A stretch of 64,000 bases of DNA from Sphingopyxis sp. (GCA_002733865.1 NVXM01000008.1:1-64000), one strand, 5' to 3'; numbered from the stretch's first letter, positions 25,944-33,974 are shown. The notes: a model not told the origin generated them from the letters alone. Program-made: numbers and translations.

Positions 25944-27254
25944 TTAACCTTTGGCAAACTCCGGATAGGCTTCCACGCCCACTTCGGAGATATCCAGGCC
26001 GACCATTTCCTGTTCTTCGGTCGGACGGACACCAATGGTGAATTTGAGTGCAAACCAGACGATCGAGCTGGTCACCAGCACGAAGACGCCTGTGGCTACA
26101 ACACCGGTGAGTTGTGCAACAAATGGCACTTCGGTGTTGGAAAATGGAACGATCAGCGTGCCCCAGATACCGGCCAACAGGTGAACCGGAATGGCGCCGA
26201 CGACATCGTCGATCTTCAGCTTGTCAAGCATCGGCACGGCGAAGACAACGATCGCGCCACCGATACCCCCGACCAGCAAGGCCTGCGGTACGGAAGGAGC
26301 CAGGGGTTCAGCGGTGATCGAAACCAGACCAGCCAGTGCACCGTTAAGCGCCATGGTTACGTCGATCTTCTTGTACAGCACTTGGGTCAGGATGATCGCA
26401 ACAACCACACCGGCAGCAGCGGCCATGTTGGTGTTTACAAAGATCTTGGAGATATCGCTGACGTCGGTGATCGTGCCCATTGCGAGCTGCGAAGCACCAT
26501 TGAAACCGAACCAGCCGAGCCAAAGGATGAAGGTACCCAAAGTCGCCAGAGGAATGCTGGAACCCGGCATGACGTTCATCTTGCCATCGACATAGCGTCC
26601 CAGACGAGGACCGACGATCAAGGCACCAGCCAGAGCCGCCCAGCCACCGGTCGAGTGGACCAGAGTGGAACCGGCAAAATCACTGAAGCCCATGGCGTCG
26701 AGCCAGCCAGCACCCCATTCCCAGCTGACGATGACGGGATAAATGAACCCGGTCAGCACGAAAACGAAGATGAAGAATGGAATGACCTTGACGCGCTCAG
26801 CAACCGTGCCGGACACAATCGACGCTGTGGTTGCGCAGAAAACCATCTGGAAGAACCAGTCAGAAGCGACCGAATAGCCGGTCTCAACATCAGCTTCGCC
26901 GACGCCCTGCATGGCATAAGGGAAATCAGCGATACCAAAATAGCCGCCTTCAAAACCGGGATAGGCGATCGAGTACCCAATGACCCAGAACATGATGCCG
27001 GCGATCGAATACAGGCCGATATTCTTCAGGCACTGCATCGAAACATTTTTCGAACGGACAAGGCCTGCTTCCAGCATGGCAAAGCCTGCGGCCATCCACA
27101 TGACCAGAAATCCGCCGATCAGGAACAACAACGTGTTGAGGATATAAGCCGTGTTTGCGCTGGGATCGACCACTTCGGCCACTTCCTGCGCTAGAGCAGG
27201 AGCAGCGGCACCCATGGCCACCAGCCCTGCTGAAATTGTTAGAAATTTTCTCAT
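25944..27254 (-). CDS. amtB: Ammonium transporter AmtB
   Basis: 436 residues from the ATG at 27252-27254 (the open frame upstream runs through glnK text and is ignored). A signal peptide (MRKFLTISAGLVAMGAAAPALAQ) is followed by 11 membrane helices. Family motifs: GFAMLEAGLVRSKN, DFAGSTLVHSTGG (the pore His of the twin-His pair) and WLGWFGFNGAS. Near the C-terminus the sequence EEQEMVGLDISEVGVEAYPEF gives the cytoplasmic tail that interacts with GlnK. Together with glnK just upstream it forms the nitrogen-scavenging pair. Confidence 0.96.
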   Translation of the reverse strand: MRKFLTISAGLVAMGAAAPALAQEVAEVVDPSANTAYILNTLLFLIGGFLVMWMAAGFAMLEAGLVRSKNVSMQCLKNIGLYSIAGIMFWVIGYSIAYPGFEGGYFGIADFPYAMQGVGEADVETGYSVASDWFFQMVFCATTASIVSGTVAERVKVIPFFIFVFVLTGFIYPVIVSWEWGAGWLDAMGFSDFAGSTLVHSTGGWAALAGALIVGPRLGRYVDGKMNVMPGSSIPLATLGTFILWLGWFGFNGASQLAMGTITDVSDISKIFVNTNMAAAAGVVVAIILTQVLYKKIDVTMALNGALAGLVSITAEPLAPSVPQALLVGGIGGAIVVFAVPMLDKLKIDDVVGAIPVHLLAGIWGTLIVPFSNTEVPFVAQLTGVVATGVFVLVTSSIVWFALKFTIGVRPTEEQEMVGLDISEVGVEAYPEFAKG

Positions 27255-27273
27255 GATTATCTGTGTCCCCCGA

Positions 27274-27612
27274 TTATATTGCTGTGTCGCCGGTTTCGCC
27301 GGTGCGAATGCGGACGGCGTCTTCGAGACCAAGGGTGAATATCTTGCCATCACCGATCGATTCCGTGCCAGCCGCGGTCTGGATCGCCTCAACGGCCTGC
27401 GCCGCAACATCACTGCTGCACGCAACCTCGATCTTCAGCTTTGGCACCATATTTGTGGTATATTCTGCACCACGATAGACTTCCGTCTGGCCCTTTTGCC
27501 GACCGAAGCCCTTGACTTCGGTTACGGTCATGCCGGTCACGCCGACACCGGTCAGCGCTTCACGGACATCGTCAAGCTTGAACGGTTTGATTATGGCTAT
27601 GATAAATTTCAT
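27274..27612 (-). CDS. glnK: Nitrogen regulatory protein P-II
   Basis: 112 residues from the ATG at 27610-27612; the upstream part of the open frame is leader. MKFIIAIIKPFKLDDVREAL is the classic PII start. The T-loop GQTEVYRGAEYTTN contains the uridylylation Tyr (in RGAEY), and the C-terminal GDGKIFTLGLEDAVRIRTGE matches the second PII signature. GlnK binds ATP/ADP and 2-oxoglutarate and blocks AmtB when ammonium is plentiful. It is 20 bases upstream of amtB, in one operon, with a sigma-54 promoter upstream. Confidence 0.97.
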   Translation of the reverse strand: MKFIIAIIKPFKLDDVREALTGVGVTGMTVTEVKGFGRQKGQTEVYRGAEYTTNMVPKLKIEVACSSDVAAQAVEAIQTAAGTESIGDGKIFTLGLEDAVRIRTGETGDTAI

Positions 27613-27645
27613 TACGCCCCCTATAGTTGTTGCCAAGGGACGCCT

Positions 27646-27661
27646 CGCAAAGCCCATGCCA
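27646..27661 (-). promoter_or_regulatory. Sigma-54 promoter for glnK-amtB
   Basis: On the minus strand the text TGGCATGGGCTTTGCG has GG and GC exactly ten bases apart, matching the -24/-12 consensus TGGCACG-N4-TTGC with one change. The predicted start of transcription gives a leader of about 25 bases to the glnK ATG. Confidence 0.8.
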
Positions 27662-27725
27662 GAATCGGAAGGCGCTGGATTCAAAGGCTTTTGGTCAAAT
27701 CAGGGCGCTTAAGAAAGAGTAAATT

Positions 27726-27751
27726 TTGTGCATTGCAGCAGAGATGCACAA
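27726..27751. promoter_or_regulatory. Palindrome upstream of the glnK sigma-54 promoter
   Basis: TTGTGCAT (27726-27733) and ATGCACAA (27744-27751) form perfect 8-base arms around 10 bases, about 70-100 bases upstream of the sigma-54 element. That is the usual place for an activator such as NtrC. The arms contain GTGCA/TGCAC, but in the opposite order to the enteric NtrC site, so NtrC identity is a guess. The IS element begins 6 bases beyond it. Confidence 0.4.
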
Positions 27752-27770
27752 TTATTAGGCAGTAGTATAC

Positions 27771-27950
27771 ATGACAAAGCAAGTGATTCGTGATACGCCT
27801 GCGGGGCGTGACAGGCCGGTTGAAATTACGCCTCAGATGATTGAGGCGGGCGTTGATACTCTTACCAGGGTGCTAATTTTAGATCACGGCGATGACCGGG
27901 ATGGTATCGTTAGTCAAATCTACGAAAGTATGCATCGGTCTCGGGGTTAA
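27771..27950 (+). CDS. Small passenger protein of the IS element (59 aa)
   Basis: The ATG lies inside the left terminal inverted repeat, and no ribosome site is visible. The protein begins MTKQVIRDTPAGRDRPVEI and continues with TPQMIEAGVDTLTRVL and a tail IYESMHRSRG. The segment ITPQMIEAG resembles a conserved text seen in small hypothetical proteins of alphaproteobacteria and their phages (recollection, not checked). Its 3' end overlaps the convergent HEPN-like gene by 41 bases. Function unknown; the gene is short but its amino-acid composition looks protein-like. Confidence 0.5.
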   Translation: MTKQVIRDTPAGRDRPVEITPQMIEAGVDTLTRVLILDHGDDRDGIVSQIYESMHRSRG

Positions 27951-28503
27951 CTTTCCTCATATGCTTAGCTGCTTGCTTTAGGTTTTCAGGCCCAAAACGG
28001 GAGTGTAGAACCCAGTTAATTGAGCTTAGCCTATCCTTGGCCGTGATAATTTTATCTGCCAAAGATTGTAAATCAGCCACTGACCATATTTTCTGGAACA
28101 CAGGGTTTTTTGTTGCTGGTCGTGCAATGCTATAAAATGGATCATTTCCACCTTTTGCAGGCCTACCCCATTGGGCGTGGGCAATTTCGTTTCTCTTATT
28201 TGCGACAGTCCCAAAATCTTCTAGACATTTTTTCAATTCGTCTAGAAGAGGCTTAGAAGCTGGGGTAGATAACAGTTCGTTTCCCAAGCCTCTTACAATA
28301 TCGGAGCGCGCTTTTGAGCTCCCTAAGGACCAGAAAATCGCATTCCCTCGAGCCGGGTCTCCCAAAAGTGCCCACAGGGTGAGGCAGAGCGTACTTTCCA
28401 AAGAGGCAAAATCTGTTACGATTAAACCTATGTATTTTAGGTGCTCGGGATAGCCATCTAATCTGACAAGCTCTCCACCAACTTCATTGGGTTTTCTTGC
28501 CAT
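27910..28503 (-). CDS. HEPN-like passenger protein of the IS element
   Basis: 197 residues from the ATG at 28501-28503 (a TTG four codons earlier is possible). Mostly alpha-helical, no signal or membrane segment. It contains NKRNEIAHAQWG with R104-N105-x3-H109, the RX4H pattern (polar residue after Arg) that marks the active site of many HEPN ribonucleases and toxins. N-terminal text YIGLIVTDFASLESTLCLTLWALLGDP fits the first helices of such folds. GC is about 40% in 28081-28140 versus about 53% within the transposase at 29041-29100 (hand count). The 50-aa gene is divergent from an overlapping start. A nuclease function is inference from one motif. Confidence 0.6.
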   Translation of the reverse strand: MARKPNEVGGELVRLDGYPEHLKYIGLIVTDFASLESTLCLTLWALLGDPARGNAIFWSLGSSKARSDIVRGLGNELLSTPASKPLLDELKKCLEDFGTVANKRNEIAHAQWGRPAKGGNDPFYSIARPATKNPVFQKIWSVADLQSLADKIITAKDRLSSINWVLHSRFGPENLKQAAKHMRKVNPETDAYFRRFD

Positions 28504-28654
28504 GAATAATACCAATCAAAAAAAAGAAGACGAGGTTCTGAAGCGGATGCTGAAAACGCCGCCTAAGCCTCATAAGACGAAAAAGACTGAATCGCTTTCG
28601 ACTCCGCCCCAGCCGCAAGAGACCTTGAAACAGAAAGGTAAAAAGCACAAATAG
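28502..28654 (+). CDS. Lys-rich small passenger protein of the IS element (50 aa)
   Basis: The ATG shares CATG with the start of the HEPN-like gene on the opposite strand. The product is very basic, with text VLKRMLKTPPKPHKTKKTE and a GKKHK tail. The LKRxLxTPPKPHK pattern is familiar from small uncharacterised alphaproteobacterial proteins, which supports it being a gene. It has no signal peptide. It may act with the HEPN-like protein, for example as an antitoxin-like partner, but that is only inferred from the divergent overlapping starts. Confidence 0.5.
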   Translation: MNNTNQKKEDEVLKRMLKTPPKPHKTKKTESLSTPPQPQETLKQKGKKHK

Positions 28655-28713
28655 GAATTGCCGCGCAATCGCGGTAGAAAGAGGGGTCTATTATGACCAA
28701 ACTTTTGGCAAAG

Positions 28714-28763
28714 AACCGCCCCTCCTAATTTCCCAGATAATTCTGTGGTGCAAGGGGGCGGTT
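28714..28763. repeat. Inverted repeat inside the IS element
   Basis: AACCGCCCC (28714-28722) and GGGGCGGTT (28755-28763) are perfect 9-base arms with a 32-base loop, between the 50-aa passenger gene and the transposase 3' end. It could end transcripts from either side, though no T-run follows directly. Confidence 0.5.
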
Positions 28764-28835
28764 ACTTCAACTTCCTAACGGAAATACCGCTTTCGCTTTT
28801 CGCCGATCTGAGGCGCTGTGAGCGTGTATCGAGCC

Positions 28836-29804
28836 TCAGGCTGCAACAGGCCTCCGATAGGTCAGCCGTTTGCCTCGAGCGCCCATTAGGCTCGCTGTAG
28901 CGCGCTCAAAGTCATTCAGCTTGCGAGTGTTATAGCGAAAGTCGAATTCAGCCGCATAGCGCCTCAAATGCGCTTCGCTGACATGGTGATAAACACCGAT
29001 AATGCCGCGCTTGAAGATGGAGAAAAAGCCTTCAATCGTATTGGTATGAAAAATACCGGCGCGGCCATATTCGCCAAGACTGTGCTTAACGACGCCGTGG
29101 CCGACATATTCTTTACCAACTGCTTTGTAGCCGTTGTTATCGTCGGTCATCAGCCAGCTACCGCGATGGGCGTTGGTAACGAGAACTTGGCGTAGCAACG
29201 GGCCGGTCACTTTGGCAACGTGAAAGCTGCGAACCTTGCCGCCACGTTCAACTAGGGAAACAACAGGCTGCTTGTGGGCAAAAGGGCCTTGGCGCTTGGT
29301 AGCACGTTCGCTTTTGTGACGATTTGAGATCTTACCGCCGACATAGGTTTCGTCGGCTTCAATGGTCTTGCCATAGCCGCCCATAGGGCCTTGGTCAGTG
29401 TCTTTCATGGCTTCACGGATGCGGTGCATCATGAACCATGCTGTTTTGTAGGTAACGCCGATCATACGGGCGATCTGATGCGCGCTCATGCCTTTCTTGG
29501 ACGAGCAAAGCAGATGATTGACCAGCAACCATTTATTCAAAGGAACCTTGGAGCGCTCAAAAACCGTTCCGACGGTCACAGTATATTGCTGGCGGCAGTC
29601 ATTGCACTGGACAACACCTTTGCGGACGGTGCCGCCGGGATGCGCCTTGGTGGCCTTACGCTTTTGCGGCGGCAGTCTTTTGGCATTGTCTGAACCACAG
29701 TGGGGGCAGACAGGGCCGTCTGACCAGTGAAGGGCCTCCAGATGCTCACGGGCAGCGTCTTCGTTTCTGAAGCGAGGGGCGAAGATGTCGATTGCGTTTT
29801 CCAT
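28836..29804 (-). CDS. IS1595-family transposase
   Basis: 322 residues, ATG 25 bases inside the right terminal repeat. An N-terminal zinc ribbon (CPHCGSDN and CNDCRQQY) precedes a helix-turn-helix part (MSAHQIARMIGVTYKTAWFMMHRIR). The ISXO2-like catalytic domain follows, with first Asp in IEADETYVGGK, second in LMTDDNNGYK, and the C-terminal acidic position in HTNTIEGFFSIFKRG. The gene is full length and undamaged, so the element can be mobile in principle. Confidence 0.95.
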   Translation of the reverse strand: MENAIDIFAPRFRNEDAAREHLEALHWSDGPVCPHCGSDNAKRLPPQKRKATKAHPGGTVRKGVVQCNDCRQQYTVTVGTVFERSKVPLNKWLLVNHLLCSSKKGMSAHQIARMIGVTYKTAWFMMHRIREAMKDTDQGPMGGYGKTIEADETYVGGKISNRHKSERATKRQGPFAHKQPVVSLVERGGKVRSFHVAKVTGPLLRQVLVTNAHRGSWLMTDDNNGYKAVGKEYVGHGVVKHSLGEYGRAGIFHTNTIEGFFSIFKRGIIGVYHHVSEAHLRRYAAEFDFRYNTRKLNDFERATASLMGARGKRLTYRRPVAA

Positions 29805-29857
29805 ACATTATCAATGCAGCAATGGGGCTGCTTTGTCATGTATACTATTGCCAATTA

Positions 29858-30688
29858 TTAGGCAGCACGCTCCGCCAGCCGGGCCAATATTTGCGGGATG
29901 ATTTTTTCCGTTTCGCGGCGGCCGATATCGATCAATTCCTCGGCCCGGGTAAAGTTCTGAATGTCGATATGACCGACAGGCGGCGACATGGCGAAGTCGG
30001 GTGGATCGAGCGCCAGCGAATAGCGGCTGAGATTGCGAAGCGACAGGCCGATCGATGCCTTGACGACCGCCAGGCTGTTCGGATCCTTGCTGCTGTTCTC
30101 GGTAATACCGGCAGCGATGGTGCGATTGAGATAATCATCCTGCAGATTGACCGACAGACACAGCGCCTCGGGTGCCAATTCCCGGACCGGCGATACCGGA
30201 ACCGGCAAGGCGGCACCGCCGTCGACCAGAAGGCGGCCTTCATGCTGTACCGGTTTGAAAATACCGGGTAGCGACATCGACGCACGGACGGCTGGGACGA
30301 GCTTGCCCGATTTCATCACAATCGTGTCGCCGGTGCGCAGATCGGCGGCAACCACGGCGATCGGAATCGGAAGGTCTTCGAAGCGAGTGGGGCCGAACTC
30401 GGTTTCCAGCTCTTTTTCGATATTGCGCGCGCCCATCACTGCGCCGCGCTTGAAATGGGGATCCATGAACCGCAGCATATTGCGGAAATTGACGTGGCGG
30501 GCCATGTCCTCGAGATAGTCGAGCTTGCCGACGGCGTAGCTGGCACCGGTAATCGCACCGATCGACGTGCCCGCGATCGCGGCAATTTCGAGCGGTGAAT
30601 CGTCGATTGCCCGCAGCACGCCGATATGCGTCCAGCCGAGACCCGCCCCGCCGCCGAGCGCCAGCGAAACTTTGCCAGCGCCGGTCAC
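29858..30688 (-). CDS. Patatin-like phospholipase family protein
   Basis: 276 residues from a GTG that overlaps the TGA of the DUF2007 gene (GTGA). The oxyanion loop GGGAGLGW lies near residue 12, the nucleophile elbow GTSIG near 40, and the catalytic Asp in VDGGAALPVPV, giving the Ser-Asp dyad of patatin lipases of the RssA/YlbK kind. These hydrolyse acyl esters, perhaps of membrane lipids. There is no signal peptide. The TAA stop lies within the target duplication of the IS element, so the reading frame ends exactly at the insertion site and appears intact. It is the last gene of the tldD operon. Confidence 0.92.
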   Translation of the reverse strand: MTGAGKVSLALGGGAGLGWTHIGVLRAIDDSPLEIAAIAGTSIGAITGASYAVGKLDYLEDMARHVNFRNMLRFMDPHFKRGAVMGARNIEKELETEFGPTRFEDLPIPIAVVAADLRTGDTIVMKSGKLVPAVRASMSLPGIFKPVQHEGRLLVDGGAALPVPVSPVRELAPEALCLSVNLQDDYLNRTIAAGITENSSKDPNSLAVVKASIGLSLRNLSRYSLALDPPDFAMSPPVGHIDIQNFTRAEELIDIGRRETEKIIPQILARLAERAA

Positions 30689-30897
30689 AAGGATACATCC
30701 TCGGCCAATATCGCCCTGGCTTCCGTCAAATCCTCCGCCAGCACCATCACACGGGCAGGCAGCGCGATTCCGGCACCCTCGACGATGTTCACATTGCTGT
30801 CAAAGCACACTGCGCCGATACCGGCAGCTTCCAGCCGGCCGCGGATGATTTCCGCTTCGACGCCATGCATATGCCGGGAAAGCTCGACCAGGCTCAT
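30685..30897 (-). CDS. DUF2007 putative signal-transducing protein
   Basis: 70 residues: MSLVELSRHMHGVEAEIIRG, then LEAAGIGAVCFDSN and ALPARVMVLAEDLTEARAIL. This is the DUF2007 pattern, a small ferredoxin-like fold whose members are sometimes fused to zinc ribbons. The function is not known. It starts six bases after the PPOX-like gene and is translationally coupled to the patatin gene. Confidence 0.85.
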   Translation of the reverse strand: MSLVELSRHMHGVEAEIIRGRLEAAGIGAVCFDSNVNIVEGAGIALPARVMVLAEDLTEARAILAEDVSL

Positions 30898-30903
30898 GAC
30901 CCA

Positions 30904-31458
30904 CTATCCGCCAAAATAGCGGTCCGTGGCGCGCGTCGGCAGACCGTCGATGCTTTTCACCCGGTTCGACATTTTTTCCATCCAGGCGTCGGGGTCGGCC
31001 TGGCGATGATATTTGACCAATGTTTCCCGCTCGGCCTTCAATTCCATCTGCGGCACGCCCCAGCCGCAGCTGGTCTGGACGCTGTCGACCTTGATATCGA
31101 AAATCTGGCGCGTGCCGGGCAATATGTCGAATGGCGCGGACAGTTCATCCCAGCCCGCATCCTGGGGCAGGACAGGTTTGCCGGTACCATAGAGCCGCAT
31201 GATCAGCGCCGGGTTGGCAAAATTATTGAACATGATGGTGATCCGGCCATCGGCGACCAGATGCGCGTGGGTCTCGTTGCCCGAGCCGCCGAGATCGAGA
31301 TAGGCGACACGGTCGGGACCGAGGACGCGGAACGCATCATAGCCCTTGGGCGAAAGATTGATCCGGCCGTCTGCGGCTGCGGTGGCGACGAAGAACATCG
31401 GTTGCTTTGCGATGAAGGCAATATGATCATCGTTCAGGGTATCAAAAAACTCCGCCAT
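30904..31458 (-). CDS. Pyridoxamine 5'-phosphate oxidase family flavoprotein
   Basis: 184 residues. The split-barrel text ATAAADGRINLSPKGYDAFRVL and VAYLDLGGSGNETHAHL matches the PPOX-like/FMN-binding superfamily used by many small flavin- or F420-linked oxidoreductases. The C-terminal part contains CGWGVPQMEL. The exact reaction is unknown; it is unlikely to be PdxH itself because the signature of that enzyme is absent. It lies in the middle of the tldD operon, with 6 and 12 bases to its neighbours. Confidence 0.87.
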   Translation of the reverse strand: MAEFFDTLNDDHIAFIAKQPMFFVATAAADGRINLSPKGYDAFRVLGPDRVAYLDLGGSGNETHAHLVADGRITIMFNNFANPALIMRLYGTGKPVLPQDAGWDELSAPFDILPGTRQIFDIKVDSVQTSCGWGVPQMELKAERETLVKYHRQADPDAWMEKMSNRVKSIDGLPTRATDRYFGG

Positions 31459-31470
31459 ATCTTTCCCTTC

Positions 31471-31971
31471 TCAATAATATGGGCCGCCGAAAACAAGCTT
31501 CCAGGTCACGACCAGCAGCCAGTGGATCGCTATCACCGGCCACAGCGACTGCGAAACGATCCGGATATGGGTCAATACTATGCCGAGGATGAACGTAGCA
31601 AACAGAAATGACGGTTGCAGGAAAATCGCTGACCAGGGCGGGCCGAAGGTCAGCGCCTGAAACGGGTGCCAGAGCACGAACAGGCCGATCGCAAGCCAAT
31701 TGCCGGCGCGCTGCGAGAATGTGGCGAACCAGGACAGGAGAAGACCGCGAAACACCAGTTCCTCCAGCAATGCAGGGACAAAGAATAGAATGACGGCAGC
31801 GACCAGCGCGGACGGAAGATCGCTGACGGGGCTGAAATATAGCCAGCCGCCGAGAAATCCCGACAAGGCGATGAGCGCAACCGCAGGCAGCGCGAGCGCC
31901 ATGGCCGCTTGCCAGCGCGCCGCATCGGGCCATATTTGCAAGGCGCGCAAAGTCTGGTTTACGGCCCGCAT
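31471..31971 (-). CDS. CPBP-family intramembrane protease
   Basis: 166 residues with about four membrane segments. Motif 1 ALLEELVFRGLLL provides EExxxR, motif 2 includes FVLWHPFQA with its His, and the last segment includes AIHWLLV with a further His. These are the conserved residues of Abi/CPBP metalloproteases related to the eukaryotic CAAX prenyl protease. The protein is short for the family and probably forms only the catalytic core. Substrate unknown. Five bases separate it from the DUF924 gene. Confidence 0.88.
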   Translation of the reverse strand: MRAVNQTLRALQIWPDAARWQAAMALALPAVALIALSGFLGGWLYFSPVSDLPSALVAAVILFFVPALLEELVFRGLLLSWFATFSQRAGNWLAIGLFVLWHPFQALTFGPPWSAIFLQPSFLFATFILGIVLTHIRIVSQSLWPVIAIHWLLVVTWKLVFGGPYY

Positions 31972-31976
31972 GGGGC

Positions 31977-32510
31977 CTACCAGCTGGCTCCGTCTTCGAT
32001 GGCCGCCTGCTCGCCGGGGCGGAATTGTCGTCCGAGCACCTTGTTGCGATGGGGGAAGCGGCCAAATTTGGCGATCACGTCGCGATGCTCGTTGGCAAAT
32101 TTTTCGTTGCGGTCCAATTTGGTGAACAGCGCCACCGATTTGGTCTGCAGGCGCAGATCCTCCGCATGCATGAACGGCATGTAGAGAAAGACCCGCTGCT
32201 CCTCGCGCAGCTGCTCATCGAGATCGAGATCAACCGCCTGTTCGGCAATCTGCTGCGCCAGATGGTCTGTGGAATAGGCATCCGCGCTGTCGCGGAACAT
32301 ATTGCGCGGGAACTGGTCGAACAGAATGACCGCTGCGAGCGCGGTGCGGGGCGAGCTCAGAAACGCGTCGGCGGTCTTCGACTTCTGCTCTTCCCAAAGC
32401 TCGAGAAAGCGCTCTTCGATCTGTTCGTCGACAGCGTCATTCTGGGCCCACCAGTCGTCGGAACCAAGCTCCTCAAACCAGAAGGACAGGATCTCGTCAG
32501 GCCAGTTCAA
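31977..32510 (-). CDS. DUF924 family protein
   Basis: 177 residues from a TTG with AGGGG upstream. It begins MNWPDEILSFWFEELG and continues with FDQFPRNMFRDSADAYSTD and FLYMPFMHAEDL, all typical of DUF924. Members are soluble, alpha-helical, TPR-like proteins with no known function. The gene lies second in the operon after tldD (36 bases). Confidence 0.92.
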   Translation of the reverse strand: MNWPDEILSFWFEELGSDDWWAQNDAVDEQIEERFLELWEEQKSKTADAFLSSPRTALAAVILFDQFPRNMFRDSADAYSTDHLAQQIAEQAVDLDLDEQLREEQRVFLYMPFMHAEDLRLQTKSVALFTKLDRNEKFANEHRDVIAKFGRFPHRNKVLGRQFRPGEQAAIEDGASW

Positions 32511-32546
32511 TGGTATATCCCCTATCCGATGGTGCTGCGATCCGGC

Positions 32547-33974
32547 TCAAGCGGTACCGCCAACGGTCAGGCCTTCGACCAGAAGGGTCGGCTGGCCAAC
32601 GCCGGCGGGGACCGACTGGCCGCCCTTGCCGCACATGCCGATACCTTCGTCGAGTGCCATGTCATTGCCGATGCCGGCGACCTTGGTCAGCACGGTCGGG
32701 CCGTCGCCAATCAGGGTTGCGCCCTTGATCGGCGCGCCGAGCTTGCCGTTTTCGATCTTGTACGCCTCGGTGCAGGAGAAGACGAATTTCCCGGAAACGA
32801 TATCGACCTGGCCGCCGCCGAAGCTTTTGGCGTAGATGCCGTTTTTGACCCGGCTCATCAGTTCATCCGGATCATCGTTGCCGCCGCGCATGAAGGTGTT
32901 GGTCATCCGCGGCATGGGCGCATGGGCATAGCTCTCGCGCCGACCATTGCCGGTTGCCGGTACGCCCATCAGGCGCGCGTTCAGCCGGTCCTGCATATAG
33001 GATTTCAGGATGCCGTCCTCGATCAGGATATTTTCCTGGGTTGGTGTGCCTTCGTCGTCGATGCTCAGGGAACCGCGCCGTTCGCGGATCGAGCCGTCGT
33101 CGACCACAGTGACGCCCGGTGCTGCGACACGCTGACCAATCTTGCCGGAAAAGGCACTGGTGCCCTTGCGGTTGAAATCGCCCTCGAGGCCATGGCCGAT
33201 GGCTTCGTGGAGGATGATGCCGGGCCAGCCGGGGCCGAGCAAAACGGTCTGTTCGCCAGCCGGTGCGGCGACGCTCTCAAGATTGACCAGAGCCTGCGCC
33301 AGAGCTTCGTCTACGGCCCGGTTCCAGCGCGCTTCTTCGAACAGGTCGTCATAGAGATAGCGCCCGCCCATGCCGAAGCTGCCGCTTTCGCGGCGGCCAT
33401 TCTGTTCGGCAACAATCGATACGTTAAGCCGGACCAGAGGGCGGACGTCGGTGGCGACGAAACCATCGGGGCGCACCACCTCGACCACGCTCCAGCTACC
33501 GGAAAGGCCGACAGAAACCTGCGCCACGCGAGGGTCGCGGGCGCGGGCCGCCGCGTCGATCTGCTGACAGAGCGCAACTTTCTTGGCGAACGGGGTCGCT
33601 TCCAGCGGATTGGCCTCGCCATAGAGATGCCGGTTGTTGCCGCGCGGCGGCGGGGCTTTTTCGCCCTTCGCCGGGTCGAGCAGTTGCAGGGTCTGGGCCG
33701 CGCGCTGGATCGCCGCTTCGCTGATTTCGTTGCTATGGGAGAAGCCGGTCATCTCGCCGGACACGCCGCGCAGGCCAAAGCCGCTATCGGTGCTATAATC
33801 GGCGGTTTTCAGACGACCGTCGTCGAAGCCGAAACTCTCCACCGCGCTATATTGCAGATAGAGTTCGCCATCATCACAGGATGAGAGACTGTTGGCAACG
33901 AGCGTCTTGGCGCGGTCGGGGTCGAGGCCGTCAGCGCGATACAGGAAGGAACGGGGGTCAAGATTTTCTATCAT
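32547..33974 (-). CDS. tldD: Metalloprotease TldD
   Basis: 475 residues. The zinc site HEAIGHGLEGDF gives the HExxxH motif of TldD, with text VTVVDDGSIRERRGSLSIDDEG and a Cys-containing FVFSCTEAYKIENG further on. TldD acts with TldE (PmbA) to process peptides and to degrade unfolded tails. TldE is not in this window. It is the first gene of the six-gene minus-strand operon that ends with patatin. Confidence 0.95.
   Translation of the reverse strand: MIENLDPRSFLYRADGLDPDRAKTLVANSLSSCDDGELYLQYSAVESFGFDDGRLKTADYSTDSGFGLRGVSGEMTGFSHSNEISEAAIQRAAQTLQLLDPAKGEKAPPPRGNNRHLYGEANPLEATPFAKKVALCQQIDAAARARDPRVAQVSVGLSGSWSVVEVVRPDGFVATDVRPLVRLNVSIVAEQNGRRESGSFGMGGRYLYDDLFEEARWNRAVDEALAQALVNLESVAAPAGEQTVLLGPGWPGIILHEAIGHGLEGDFNRKGTSAFSGKIGQRVAAPGVTVVDDGSIRERRGSLSIDDEGTPTQENILIEDGILKSYMQDRLNARLMGVPATGNGRRESYAHAPMPRMTNTFMRGGNDDPDELMSRVKNGIYAKSFGGGQVDIVSGKFVFSCTEAYKIENGKLGAPIKGATLIGDGPTVLTKVAGIGNDMALDEGIGMCGKGGQSVPAGVGQPTLLVEGLTVGGTA

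Larger units (their letters stand above)
27758..29852 (-). mobile_element. Complete IS1595-type element with passenger genes
   Basis: The element is 2,095 bp. The terminal inverted repeats are 24 bp with a single mismatch: left 27758-27781 (GGCAGTAGTATACATGACAA then AGCA) and right 29829-29852 (reverse complement, with A for G at position 5). Both sides are flanked by the 8-bp direct repeat AATTATTA at 27750-27757 and 29853-29860, the target duplication length known for IS1595. It carries one transposase and three other ORFs. It sits at the 3' end of the patatin gene (its TAA stop lies in the duplication) and just upstream of the glnK control region. The intact ends and single mismatch suggest a recent or active insertion. 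Confidence 0.93.
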
